A stretch of DNA of 64,000 nt, taken from contig OZ022244.1 in assembly GCA_963978895.1 (NCBI GenBank), positions 417,590 to 481,589 on the forward strand, written 5' to 3'. The number at the start of each line of letters is the position of its first letter. Position 1 is the first letter of the stretch. The translations under genes and the position numbers were made by a program. Under the pieces are notes generated by a model, which searched no databases, had not been told where the DNA came from, and saw only the letters and a program-made list of their open reading frames with translations. Shown one piece after another: positions 1 to 25,347 of the stretch. Origin of the DNA: Erpobdella octoculata (lineage: Eukaryota; Annelida; Clitellata; Hirudinida; Erpobdellidae).

Positions 1-1
1 G

Positions 2-161
2 AGAAGCTTATAATATGTTAAACAACGTCCTACAAGACGGTATTCCTTTGCCACAGTACGAACGGTTCTTATACCTGGATGGCAACGTTAAATTTAAAAA
101 TGGCTACCTTGTGATAAAATTTAATGGAATTACCCAAACATCAAAATACTTTCTTTCTTGA
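2..161 (+). CDS. BPI/LBP-like gene 0, 3' part of last exon (partial)
   Basis: Open frame starting at position 3 and ending at TGA 159-161. It carries the segment D-G-I-P-L-P-Q-Y preceded by E-A-Y-N-M-L-N-N. The same segment ends the four complete genes downstream (G-I-P-L-P followed by an aromatic residue), and it matches the G-F-P-L-P motif near the C terminus of mammalian BPI and LBP. Only about 52 codons are visible; the rest lies left of the window. It is the first member of a same-strand tandem array and probably encodes a secreted lipid-binding TULIP-fold protein. The family call is firm because the segment aligns with full-length neighbours. Confidence 0.8.
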   Translation, partial: EAYNMLNNVLQDGIPLPQYERFLYLDGNVKFKNGYLVIKFNGITQTSKYFLS

Positions 162-1503
162 CAATTTATCGATAAAAAATACACTTTTAGTTATTTTATG
201 CCAAATTAAAGATATTGATTCAAACTTTTGTGGAATTTCAATTCTACTAGAGAATAGTATCAGGATTTGAAGCTTCAGATGGTTAAAGCCCCCTCAGTGT
301 TCCAATCCAGCTTTTTAGCTGCAATACAAATAAAAGTTATAGTTATATAAATTAATCGCCTGTAATTTAATATTCTTCCAGTGTATCCGACGCTACATTC
401 TCCCGACCTGTCCGCCGTTGCACTATTCTTTTCATACGTTAAACTACCTTTTTTTTTAATTATTGTTTTTTCTGCTGCTTTAAAAATTTCCGCAAACATT
501 TCTTTGAAGTTTTTTCTTTTTTGTTCTAAAACATTCAACAGTTCTTTAATGCATTTTTTGCATCAACTGAATCTAAATTTGTTTTTGAAACAATTAACTG
601 AGGCCTTTTCTTAGCGAGAACACATGCATAAGCACAACGTAAAGACACAATTGTCTTAACGAGCGATGAGCGGAAAATTTATGCTGTGCTAAACTTTAAA
701 GTTATTATTTTTATAATTTATATATTTTTAATAAAATGTATTTGTAATGAAAAACATTTTTTGCCGCTGAAACCTAAAAATCGCCCCCTAATAGATGACC
801 TCAATCCGCCACTGAGGTACACCTTTATAACACAGATGGTCAGTAATAAACAAGCCAAGCATTAAAAACATTTTTTTTTAGGGTATCCGGACGATCGCAC
901 ATAGGACTTTCACACATAGGACTATCCCACATAGATTTTCGCTCATAGGATTAGGATTAGGGTTAGGATTAAGGTTAAGGTTAGGGCTAGGGTAAGGGTT
1001 ATCCTATGAGCGATTGTGCGGAAAGCCTAGAACATTTTTTGTTGTTGAAATAGTGCTGTATTTAAAATTTCTCAAATCTAAGCTGTTTAAACTATGGAGA
1101 GCTATCCAAAACACTTTATGAGATTTTTAAATTGCCTTAGTCGAGACACATTTCTCGATTTAAATAAAAAAAACTTTAATTTAATTAAATGCAAAATTCA
1201 GAAAATATGCTTTGACGATACACCCGTAGTGAGCTGAATAAAGCACTGTAAAAAGAATCGATAGATAATTTGAAGTTAAATTTATTAAAAATCAATCTCT
1301 AATTTCCAATTTGAAACGTAATAAATTAAAAATTTTTCTTCAAATCATTGGTATCGTTATGCATTCATTCTAATTATATACGTAGGTATAAAGAATACAC
1401 ACAAGAACAAACAAAAAATAAGATCCACATTTAGTTTTTCGTTAGAAGATAGTGTAATTACTAGTAATTAGCAACTGTTTATTGTTTAAGTTTTGTTATA
1501 GTT
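162..1503. other. Intergenic spacer between BPI/LBP-like genes 0 and 1
   Basis: AT-rich. No coding exon is seen; the small open frames at 275-614 have no family resemblance. It contains a possible poly(A) signal near 730, a hAT-like terminus (rc CAGTGGCGGATTG) near 811-826, and the foldback element described separately. Confidence 0.6.
885..1024. repeat. Foldback element holding degenerate TTAGGG-like repeats
   Basis: Two roughly 22-bp inverted arms (left begins ATCCGGACGATCGC, right ends GCGATTGTGCGGAAA) enclose several ACATAGGA-type subrepeats and about eight degenerate TTAGGG/TTAGGA/TTAAGG units. Probably a small MITE-like or foldback element that carries or captured telomere-like repeats. 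Confidence 0.55.
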
Positions 1504-14045
<12,542 letters not shown>

Positions 14046-15680
14046 ATGATCTATCGTTCTATCAATCAATCAATCAATCAACCAATCAATCGATCTATCA
14101 ATCAATCAATCAACCTTCATTATCAATCGAACCGTCGCTTATTAAATGATGAATAAGCAAAACAATCCATTTGAACATGTAATGACTTGTATTCTCTTGC
14201 TCAATTAAATTAACAGCAATTAAGTTTTATTGAACTTAAAAGTGAGTTCTTGAGCCAGTAAATTAAACCTGCAGAAATTAAATGCTTTACTGGTATTATA
14301 GATCTGCGTAGTTGTTGTAATAAATTTAATGATTTTTTAAAACAATTGAGACCCTTTTTGAAATAGTCTATCCAGTTCATTTCAATTAGTCCATTTTTCT
14401 TTAATATAACAAATATTTTAATATTTTTAGTTTTTAATATTATAATATTTTCTGTAAAATTACAAATATTATCTGTAAGATTAAAAACATTTTCTGTAAG
14501 ATTACAAATATTTTCTGTAAGATTAAAAATATTATCTGTAAGATTACAACTGGTTTTTTAAGATCGCAAATATTATCTGTAAAATTACAAATATTATCTG
14601 TAAGATTACAAATAGTTCTGTAATAATACAAAAAAACTAATACAATTCCCACAGCTTTTGAAAAGTAAATGAGTTTTTAATTTATTTCCAAAAAATAAAA
14701 GAAAATCAATTAAGTAAGTTAAGTAAATCTTTATTAACGGCCTGACAATGACACACATCAGTTCACATTCCAAATAATAAAATAAAATTAAACAAAAGGA
14801 GTACGAGTATACAGATAAGATAAAGTCAGAGACAGAAAATAAAATCATGAATTAACAATTTCAAACACGGCCCTTCAAAACAAAACACAAACCTTCAAAA
14901 AATGAAATTTCCTTAACCCAACCGTTTTGACTGTATTACAACTGAAAAAAACAAATAAAACATATTAAATGGATGACTCGTGGTTGATTAGGGGAGAGTA
15001 GTACCGAATGGCCACACGATTCAGTACGGTTCTCCCCTATCCCTCCCCGAACATTTGTGTAAGGCTCTATAAAAGATCTGCAGAAATCCAAAAAGTAGTA
15101 AAAGAAATTAAATCAAAACTTTAACTTTATTTGAATATAACAGACAGACTGCTGTTATTTGCACAGAACTATGAATCAATTATTATGCAAATAAATGAAT
15201 AAATAAAATTTGAAATACAAAATAAATATAATAATATTATTAAAATAAAAACACAATAAAATTGTTTTATAATTAACTCCTGAGACGTAACTGTCTGCAT
15301 TACTTTGAATATCTAAATAAACCCCCAGCATCATGAACAAAAGAAATAACAGCTACCAAAATGTTAATTAAAACAAAGACCCCCCACCTCATCTCTTCTG
15401 CAATCACCTTTGTGCGGTTCAACCCAACCCTCGCATCTAGGTAGAATATTTGCGATTTTGAGGTAATGGGAATCGTTGCCTTGCTTCACTGCTACCCCAC
15501 TCCAGTCTTCGTATACATAATATTATTACATAATTATATACATAATATAATCTACACAAATATGTTAGAATTAAATTACAGTCTGTTTTGAAATTCGATT
15601 AATGCAAAACGGTTCATCTGTTTACGCATTATTGAGTTGCTGATTGATTTCAAATATTGAACGTGCGTGTATATATCTAA
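14046..15680. other. Spacer after gene 1 with a 21-bp tandem repeat
   Basis: AT-rich and non-coding. (ATCA)n just after the stop codon (14063-14110). From 14440 to 14620 a 21-bp unit, TCTGTAAGATTACAAATAT, is repeated about eight times with variation. I see no gene in the rest. Confidence 0.6.
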
Positions 15681-17126
15681 CTAGCAGTGCCCGTAGCGGC
15701 TTCGCTCGCATGAAATTAGAGAATTTGAACCGTGCTTACATAGTAGAGTACTGCACGGATCAATTTTTTAGGTCTCGGCTCGGCCCGTCGACAACTTGGC
15801 CCAGCCCGTTTCAAAAACCAAAATTCCTGGCCCGGCCCCTTTTTTACAGGCCTAGAAGTTCTATATACTTGATGAAAAACTTCGGCCCGTCCCACCTTGA
15901 CTTCAGGTTTAGCCCGGCCCGTCTGAACACACTAAAATCACTAAAATGTCTATATACTTGGTTAAAAATATTGGCCCGTCCCACCTTGATTCAAGGTTTG
16001 GGCAGGGCCGTATGAAGACCCTAAAATAACGGCTTGGCCCGTCCGTCCGGTGATAAACTGAACTCATCTACTTTTAACCGGCACAAAACCTCAAAATACT
16101 AATTTTCACATCTGTAGCACTTACAGTTTTTGAGTAGCAGTTATTTTAAAATCAAATAACCCTTTTTCCACTTCACATTTGAGGTCCTGGAAACCAAATT
16201 TTCAAAAAATGGTGAAATACGTATATCATTATTTTTAGAGTAGAAACTAAATACTAATTTTACTTTTGTAGCATTTACAGTTTTTGAGTAGCAGTTACTT
16301 TAAAAACCAAGTAACCCTATTTTCCACCCCATATTTGAATTCCTGGAAACCAAATTTTCAAAAAATGGTAAAACACGTATATCATTATTTTTGGAGTCGA
16401 AACCAAATACTAATTTTTACTCCTGTAGCATCTACAGTTTTTGAGTAGCAGTTACTTTAAAAACCAAATAACCCTATTTTCCACCCCACATTTGAAGTCC
16501 TGGAAACCAAATTTTCAAAAAATTGTGAAACCCGTATATCATTATTTTTAGAGTAGAAACTAAATACTAATTTTTACTTTTGTAGCATTAACAGTTTTCG
16601 AGTAGAAGCTACAAAATTTTAAAAACCAAATAACCCAATTTTCCAACCCACATTTGAGGTCCGGGAAACCAAATTTGTAAAAAATGGTGAAACACGTATA
16701 TCTTTATTTTTAGAAAAGAAACTAAATAATAATTTTTACATCTGTGGTATTTACTGTTTTTGAGTAGAAGCTACTTTAAAAACCAAATAACCCAATTTTA
16801 CAGCCCACATTTGAGGTCCGGGAAATCGAATTTTCAAAAAATGGTGAAACACGTATCTTTTTATTTTTCAAAAAGAATCTATATACCAAATTTCAAAATC
16901 TCTTCATTTTTGGTTTTCGAGATATACATTGTTTTAGAAAAAAGTTTGTTTTCCAGTTTTTTCCCCTCAGGAGCAAAATTTTCAAAAATCCTTTCTTAGC
17001 GGATGTTTACGCTATAAAAGTAATATAAGTTCCAAATTTCACGTTCCTAGGATGAGGCGTTTGAGCTCGGCGTTGATTATGAGTCAGTCATCTGTCAGTC
17101 AGGACATGTTCTTTTATATATATAGA
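15681..17126 (-). mobile_element. Solo Helitron family R1
   Basis: The plus strand starts CTAGCAGTGCCCGTAGCGG after A15680 and ends TATATATAGA before T17127: the A|T insertion rule again. Diverged from the array units. Near 15745 it keeps AGAGTACTGCACGG, the terminus of the GGCCCG-rich M4 element, which the array units have lost. Contains the same 155-bp subrepeats and a short GTCA tract. Confidence 0.75.
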
Positions 17127-17427
17127 TTTCATCGGAAGCTGAATCCTTTTATCATAAGTTAATTCAAAATCAAATAGATGATTATTTTATCTCAGGTCTA
17201 AATGTTAAAATTGTATAAAACTGGAGAAAAAATCAGAAACCGGTTATTTTAACACCCATCGAGTTTTTTTTACTGAATGGAATGTCATTTAACTTATCTC
17301 AAAATTGAGAAAACACTGTATTACCCTCGGAATAACCAGAGATCCCTTGATCGCATCACCAGATAGTCATTATTGCATGTTCTCGAAAAAGTCTCTTAAA
17401 TTCAATAAAATTTTAAACATATAAGAA

Positions 17428-20400
17428 ATGAGATCGTTTATCTCGGTCGTTTTCATGTTCATTCTTCAATTCTCTCTCGACATACGATGTCGTGCGACAA
17501 CTCCAGAACCAAGTAAAATTTAATTTAAAGTGAAATTGCATTTAACGTATATTAATTGTTCCTTTCCCTAAATCCAGTCTGCTTTTAGTGTTAATACTAC
17601 CACCACTGCTGCCTTACCGTAGGTGCCTGTAGAATACTCAGGGCTACGCCCCTGTAATCCCCCTTGAAAAAAGGGCCAAAGGGTTAAAGAAAGGTTCAAA
17701 TAATATATACACTTAAAATGCACTTTTACACATTTTATATATCTAAGCAGATCGGTAAATTAAGGTATTTATTATTATTATTATTATTATCAATCGTCAG
17801 CTAGTCGTCCTTTTTTGAAACTGTACATTACAAAAGAAGCAATGGAAAGTGGTGCCAGAATCTTGGCCCGGGATCTCTCAACGGCCATAACAATCCAAGG
17901 ACTCGAGAGCTTTGCCATCCAGGATGACCAAATGGATGACGGCGAGTTCAAAACTTATTCGTTCGACATCAAGGTAAAGCATTTTTATTTGTAGTTTTTC
18001 AAGTAAAAGAAGAGATATTCTGCTTAACTGAATGTTTTACAAAATTGCATTTAATGCATGGCTGCAATACAATATTAACCCTACTACTACCAATGGTGTA
18101 ATAACAACGATCAGAATTCGGTGAAGTTTTGTGACCATCTATATATATATATATATATATATAGTATATATATATATATATATATAAATGACCCTTTCCG
18201 TATGTCCTTTATGCATTGCTACACCATTCATCCGATCGTAATGAAATTTTCACACAACCTTGAGAGCCAAAGGGAGGGAATTATAGTGAAAAAATTGAAA
18301 TCGGTCACAAAATCATATATATAAGCGACCGGGAGCGGGAAAGCGACCAGGAACGGGAGAGCAACCGGGAACAGGAGAGCAACCGGGAGCGCAAGTGGGG
18401 AAGGAAACGAGAGCGAGAGACAAACAAACATTAGAAAAACCTCTAAAAACCCCGTGTACCCCGCTAGTTTAAAATAAAAAACCAAGGGTTTTGTAGGGGG
18501 GTGGGGTTTATTTGTACAGGGTTAACTTATAATTTTAACACTTATAAATTAATCGAAGGTCATTTCAACGAACATCTCGACATCGAAAATCTCACTCAAA
18601 ACCCGTGCCAGCGGCACAGTCAACATCGTGCTGTCTGACTTCCTCGTGTCAAGCAACATAACCATGTCATGCACGAATGTCGTATACAGCAGATGGCCCG
18701 TCAAAAACGTAGAGAGCTCCGTGAAGAATCTATCCGTAAGCTTCTCTCTGAATAGAAGCGTTTACTTGGAACGCCTCTCCTGTTCCACCGTTATCGGCGA
18801 TTCCGAAATGCCTCGGTCTGGATTCGCCAGAATATGTGGTGCTTCGGGATCGATGTTGGTTTAAATGGAGTTTAATATTTCACTTTGTTAATTAAAATAA
18901 CTAAACTTAAGCATTAAAATCCCTCAAAGTTCTCAGAACACTGGCAGTAAAGCCTCTAGGAACACTCCTGAGTTACCAGATTAGCCACAGTTTGGAGGAT
19001 GAGTTTAGTCTATACATCACCTGAGCTGCAAAATTAGCCACAGGAAAAAGGTTTATGGCTACACAAATGCGCATTGATTTAAAAGGTTTTTAGGTTCGTA
19101 TAATATTCTATCCCACTCCAATTCTGTGGTAAATCTAAATTAAATATATTCTTTTTATTGGCCACACTCATCCCGCGAAGACAGCTAGGCAATGAATATT
19201 TTTAACTTATACTTTATTATTATTATTCTTATAAGATTCTCACTTCTGAATTTAACTAGAGCAGCTCCTATGAGAGAAGCCTTCGAATCATCACTCAACA
19301 GTACCCTGTGCAAAATCGTCTCTGACATCTTGAGGGACACAGCATCAAGTTTCAACAGAGAAGCTCCGGTCTACGAGGGAATCGTACTTAAGTACAACCT
19401 GTTAGATCAGATAACTTACCGGGACGGCCACGCTGAAGCATCTCTGTCTGGACGTTGTACGGACAACGAAGCTGAAGAATCAGATGACGTTAGAACATTT
19501 TGAGTTTGAAGTTTAATCAACAGTTGATAAATCATTCACTTGGAAACCCCGATGAGTTTGATCAGCTGTGCAGTAAGTGCCCTGAGATCAACTGGTAGAT
19601 GTTTCAGGACCGGAGATGACAGAGGATTCGTGACCCGTTCCGATCGAGAGAGCACGTAAAACTCTGCGTTTCCAAACGTTCGAGTCATTCCTTGTGCTAC
19701 TCACGTCAGTCACAAATATAAAGCAACGTCCGAAACACGCCACAGCTGCTTTTACTCCTCCCCAATCAAGTGTTAATTAATTAAACAATTGTGTTAGTTA
19801 ACTAATTATGTCAATTAACTAATTATGTCAATTAACTAATTATGTCAATTAACTAATTATGTTAATTAACTAATTATGTTAATTAACTAATTATGTCTAT
19901 TAACTAATTATGTTAATTAACTAATTATGTTAATTAACTAATTATGTCAATTAACTAATTATGTTAATTAACTAATTATGTTGATTAATAATTTGGCCGA
20001 CGATGTGGAAGGTTCCTCTGATGACATACAAGCCGGGCGGATTGTACTCGATGGACATATCGGAAAACTTGCTGAACTCCGTAGCTCGAGCTACCTTTAA
20101 CGAAGCGCGTAACACCTGGACGAGGATGTTTCGGTATGCAAACACGAGAGTAAGCGTAACACTTTAATTACAATTTTTTTAATATTAGTCTTTAATTATA
20201 TTAATTTATTAGGCACAGGAACAAAGCCTCTTTCTTGCCTTTACAAAAATGCTCGAAACAAAAAATCACATCCAGTGTCACTGTATAAAAAATATACACA
20301 TATAGATATATATGTATATATAAAAACAACAATAAATTAATGCCTACAAGTTTTAGTTCAGTTTATATTCCATTCATACATTGTTGATGCCCATTCTACA

Positions 20401-21025
20401 TCCAGTTTATTCCTGCACGTTTTCTTGCCATAATAACACTATTTCAGGCAAACTGTTCCAGTGCTGCACCACTCTGTAGCTGGAAAAACGCTTTATAACG
20501 TCTTGTTTTATTAAAATTAAACTTTAAAAAAAAAACTTTTCTTTTAACGGATCATCATTACAGACTCTTCCTCAGAAATTGATCGTGAAAAACGCTACGA
20601 ACGATTTAAAATACTACTTCCAAGTCGGGACGTACGGAGCTCCGAGGTTCACTTTCCGAAAAGGTCAGAGGTCGCTGGCCGTCGAAGCGTACGGACAGCT
20701 GTACCACGCGTATTCCAGATTCGATTACGTCAACATCGACGTGAACGTCACCTCCAATTTCGAAACGTACGCCTTCGACAATTCCCTGGTCGGGTTCATG
20801 ACCGGTCGGCGTCGCTGCGACCTCGACGGCCCGTTCGCAGGCGGAGATTTCGAATTCGTCTACGAGTTTACCGCCGTGGTTTGTTTCAAGACGTTCGCCA
20901 TGATAGACGAGTACCTGGAGCACGGTATCCCGCTGCCGAGATACGATGGATTCGTTCATAGTCTCAAATTCAATCAAACTAGAAATAAGTATATAGAATT
21001 GAAATCTTATAATTTGATTTCATAA
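17428..21025 (+). CDS. BPI/LBP-like secreted protein, gene 2 (six exons)
   Basis: Exons 17428-17512, 17801-17973, 18559-18854, 19260-19488, 20012-20149, 20564-21025; phases 1,0,2,0,0; 1383 nt, 460 aa. Signal peptide MRSFISVVFMFILQFS. Exon 2 SRPFLKLYITKEAM matches the start of the N-terminal barrel. The BPI-type cysteine partners are LSCST (exon 3) and STLCKIV (exon 4). Exon 6 has the family's extra pair (RRRCD, VVCFK) and ends G-I-P-L-P-R-Y-D-G-F. Exon 5 (VPLMTYKPGGLYSMDISENL) aligns with that of genes 1 and 4. Introns carry a MITE split by a Helitron and an 18-bp minisatellite. A poly(A) signal AATAAA lies at 21128. The exon 3 donor (GTTGGT) and exon 5 acceptor are weak sites chosen by frame and alignment. 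Confidence 0.83.
18076..18528. mobile_element. MITE M2 split by Helitron R2 (18138-18467)
   Basis: Left half AACCCTACTACTACCAAT..TTTTGTGACCA ends at 18137, then TCTATATATA..CCCCGCTAG (18138-18467, + oriented R2). The MITE then resumes TTTAAAATAAA..AAGGGTTTTGT and ends CAGGGTTAACT. The intact relative is at 29524-29690. The insertion is again between A and T. Confidence 0.7.
19785..19992. repeat. 18-bp minisatellite in intron 4 of gene 2
   Basis: Unit TTAATTAACTAATTATGT, about eleven copies with few changes (TCAATTAACTAATTATG variants). The core TTAATTAA is palindromic. Non-coding. Confidence 0.8.
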
Positions 21026-22975
21026 CCTGAAGAGCCTTGAGGAAATCCATTTGAAATGCTTTAACCAAATTTATTGCTGTAAAATTGTTATTAAATATGA
21101 TGAAGATTATTTCAATATGAAAATAATAATAAATAAATACTTCATTACATTAAAATTATTATTATGATCATCATCATCATCACTAAATATAAAGATTACA
21201 TTATCATAAAAATACTAGATTGTGATTCGATATATATACTTGATAGCTACTGAGCAGTGATATTTTAAAATTAAAACATAGTCAGAGTGTGTTTTCAGTT
21301 CTTTCTAATTAAACCTTTTTTTAAATTAAATATAATTAAACTTATTAAAATTACAACATCGCCAGAGTGTGTTTTCAGTTCTTTCTAATTAAACCTTCTT
21401 TTAAATTAAACATAATTAAACTTAAATGTAAATTAATTTTATATTTAAATGTAATTTAATTTTATAAACAAAACGAAAAGTGGAAAAATTGAAACCTTCT
21501 CGGTAAGAAAAAAAACAAAACATACTGTAATGTACAATTATATAAAAATAACCCCGAACAAATAAAAGATGCAATACTAAAAAACGATTAAAGAAAAAAA
21601 ACTGGACTGCATCGGCTTTTCCCAGAAGTTGGAAAAAACCCAAAACAGAAACCAAGACGAACAGTGCTAATGATAACTAATAACAATATTAATACAAACT
21701 CAAATTAAAAAAGGTAAAGGTAAAACCAATAGGACACCACTTCATAAAATACACTTCAGCACAGCCAGAAGCTCTGCCTTGCTTTTGGAGGCCAGTCTCA
21801 AGCCTGGAGAAAGGAAGAGGGAGAAGTTAAAAGGATCAAATTATGATCCACGACAGAAAGCACTTTGGTATATCCTACATACTGTAATATCAGTCTTAAA
21901 ACAACTGGTGTATAAACTATAAACTGTTATATAAAAAAAAGCACGGCCAGAGTTGTCTCGGGTATGCGGGACCCCATATCCCACAGTCGTCTTGGGCATA
22001 TGGGACCTCATATTCCAGAGTCGACTCGGGCATACAGGACCCCATATTCCAGAGTCTTCTCTGGCATATGGGGGCCCATAGTCAGACCAGCTGTCCGCAT
22101 GCGAGTACGAAATCTGCATTTGCTGAACAACCCTATAACCCCAGTCTTGAAAAATAATCTTAAGACATTTTAAACATTATTTTAGATATAAGCTTACAGC
22201 ACAACTGCCATTAATTAAACCCACCTTTAACAGAACCTTTTTGTCTTTGCACAACCTACAAGGGAAACTCATTGTGATTTAATTAATAGAAAATATATTA
22301 AATGTTTGAAAATAGTATTATGTTTGAAAATAAATAATAATGAAAAAAGTGCATTTTAAAAGAAATTAAAATTTCACACATTTTGCTGAATTTTTAAATA
22401 AATTTCCAATTAATTATACATTTGAAAAAATGGAGCATTCCTTAATTATCAATAATATTATTATTAATCCTTTATTGATTTTATTATTATTTTATTACAA
22501 ACTTTTATTTAGGTTACAATCTCTGTTTGCGTGTGTGGCTTTCACTGTATGCTAATCTTGCAAGTAAAATTTAACCAGCTTTTTGACTAGTTAGGAAGCT
22601 GAAACCTTTAGCATAGCTTTATATTGGATGACAATACATAATTTAAAAAAAGAAGAAAAAAAACTTAATTTGAACATCTTTCGTATTTCTAAATCGAGTG
22701 TATTTGAAATCAAAGTTTGTGTTGAAAAACTCGTTTTTTTCTATACTTGTTATTACTTATAAGACTATTATAAACCAATTATTTTTACAGACAAAATCTT
22801 AAAAAACCAAGTTGAATGCTTCATTGATTTTGTTCTTTAAATAATAAAGATTTCACGAGATTTTTAAAATAATTAAAAATTTCAATTTAAAATATCGTGC
22901 ATCGGTAAAAATTATAGATTATTCAAATTAGCTATGAAATTAATATTAACACATGCCTTCAAGGGTATAAAAAGG
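21026..22975. other. Spacer between genes 2 and 3, repeats only
   Basis: Holds a 73-bp tandem duplication (about 21277-21421, unit with AGAGTGTGTTTTCAGTTC), R4 copy 2 antisense (21765-21938), a GGCATATGGGACC.CATATTCCAGAGTC repeat of about 35 bp (21958-22080) and an R3 copy (22490-22750, +). No gene is recognised. Confidence 0.6.
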
Positions 22976-22983
22976 CATTTTAT
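22976..22983 (+). promoter_or_regulatory. Probable TATA box of BPI/LBP-like gene 3
   Basis: TATAAAAA 67 bp before the ATG at 23043, giving room for a start site near 23006 and a short 5' UTR. The other genes of the array show no equally clear TATA box. Confidence 0.5.
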
Positions 22984-23042
22984 TGTAATCACCACCAAGA
23001 CAACACTGGTTTGTCAGTAAAAGATTTTTAAATGTATACAAG

Positions 23043-25315
23043 ATGAAACTTTTTGCCCTAGTCATTCTATTCGCCGTACTGGGTGATTGCTTCAGCGAGG
23101 AAAGAGGTACGTCGTAATTGTCCTACTAAATAATACAAATATACTTCGTGTCGGTTTTTATGCCGGGCTGAATAAAGAAGTTTGAAGTACTATTAAAATA
23201 TAAATATACCAGATGTTCTTTTTTATGCGTGGTTAAATAAAGAAGTTTGATGTACTATTAAAATATAAATATACCAGCTGTTCTTTTTTATGCGTGGCTA
23301 AATAAAGAAAGAGTTTAAGAGAAAAGTTCCTTCAGAAAGATGAGATTTCTGGAAGTGTGAAATAGGCTTTCCAGAATTGAAAAAATTCATTATTAACTAA
23401 GATAAATGTATTGGAATCAACAAACCAAAAAAAAACCCAGAGCAATCCAGCTAGTATCCATATAAATTGACTTTGAACAATGCCTATTATTTTTCTCATT
23501 CGCCAGTCGAAAAAGCCTTCATGAAAGTGTTCATCACCAAAGAGGCGATGATAAAAGGTGCCAAGTTCTTGCGTCTCGACATCTTGGAGGCCATGAGGAG
23601 AGAGGAGTTTGGAAGTTTCTCGGTCAGGAATCGCATGGACGGTTATCTCGACGAATTCAATTTAACCGAAATAAAGGTGATCTATTGAATTCTTATTATA
23701 AATATTCAATATTTTTTTGTTTTTTTTTTAAACCCGTTGTTTGTAATAAAAAATTAAGGAGTGTTTATATTAAAAATAAAATTAAAAATTTTCATTTCTA
23801 TATTTAACTGATCATCCATCCATCTATCTATAACTTAAATCTGTAGTTTTAATTTTAAAACCAACTTAAACAGAACTAAAAACAAAAAAAAACAAAAAAC
23901 AATACAGTTAAACAATAGCGACATCATGGAGTCGGACGTTACAGTCAACACCTACGAGAACGGAACAGTCAACGTCACCATAATAGATTTCTCCTTGCAG
24001 ACTAACTCCAGCGTATCAGGCACGACCATCATCAATCCCAACGCCAGGCTGTACCTCGGCAAAGCCGACATGGACATCTTGAAGAATAACTTTTCCGTGA
24101 GCTTCAAGATCGGTCGTGACGGAACCTTGCTGAGCCCGTCGTGTTACCACTCTACTCGACGTGATTTCACCTATTTCACCCCCAATTTGCCGTATGGCGG
24201 CACCGAGAATACGCTGTGAGTAGATTGAAAAAAGGCAGAATTATTTTTTTTAATAGCTCGTTAGAGATTTACAATATAAATATTTGAAATTGAATTCTTA
24301 TTAAAGTAAAAAAATGATCAACCGATCATCAGATTTTGACCGCACCTTTCTGTCCCGGTCGTCCCACGGGCAGATAAGGATAATCTGGTTTGTAGAACCA
24401 GCTAAGATGGATTCAAATAGAACATCTGTCTGTCTGCCCATCCATCAATCATCTATCCTCTGGTTCATCTTTACCGATTTTCCATCAGTCAATCTATTTT
24501 CCATTCATTTATACATCTATCTATTTTTATCTCATCACTCATGTCATATTTACTAACATTCCAAATTTAGTTTTTTTTCTGTAAATTTAAAACAGAATAA
24601 AAAAAATCAGAGCCGCATTTCGTTCGACAGTCAACAGGACTCTGTGCCAAATCGCCATCGGCGTCGTAAACAGCACGGTAAGTAGTCACAAAGTCTGGAG
24701 ATATGTTTACCCTGAAGTTCGCCTCGAATATTCCATTATGGGCGATATTGTCTACAACGATAACTACGCCGTGATACACTTCACTGCGGAAGCTGAAGAC
24801 GACGATAGTATTTCAGAGGTTGGGTTAACCATTGTGGTGTGCAATAATTTGATCGACAGCTCAGTTGTTAAAACGATTCGAAAATATTTCCGGTCGGGCT
24901 CTGTTGTCTCTATATGAAATAGTACCAAGAAACTCACAAGTTTTGCGCAACTTTGTAAAAATATCTTTAAAAAACATTCTTGTAGTCAAAATATATACTG
25001 GTGTTCTTCAATGATGCTATAAATTAAGTTAATAGTATATGCATAATGTACACATATATACGTAAACTAATAATTATAATATATAAAACTAACAATAATA
25101 TATAATAATTGTCATATACAGTAAAAGTCCTCTAGAGCAACAGCCTCAAGAGCAGCTGCTAAGAGCAACAGACACTTTTGCTCGGAGCAGAATTTCTTAA
25201 ATCCGTATCTGGCCTAGAGTAGCATGTTCCCGAAAAACGGACAGGCACGAGAAGCAGACAGTTTTGCTCTTCCCGAGGGTGTCTGCTCTTCAGGACGTTT
25301 AATACACACACACAC

Positions 25316-25347
<32 letters not shown>

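Noticed and set aside
885..1024. True telomere or chromosome end
   Set aside because: Only about eight degenerate units, flanked by genes on one strand and enclosed by inverted arms.
19785..19992. Possible CRISPR-like array of regular repeats
   Set aside because: Units are contiguous with no unique spacers, and the sequence is eukaryotic.
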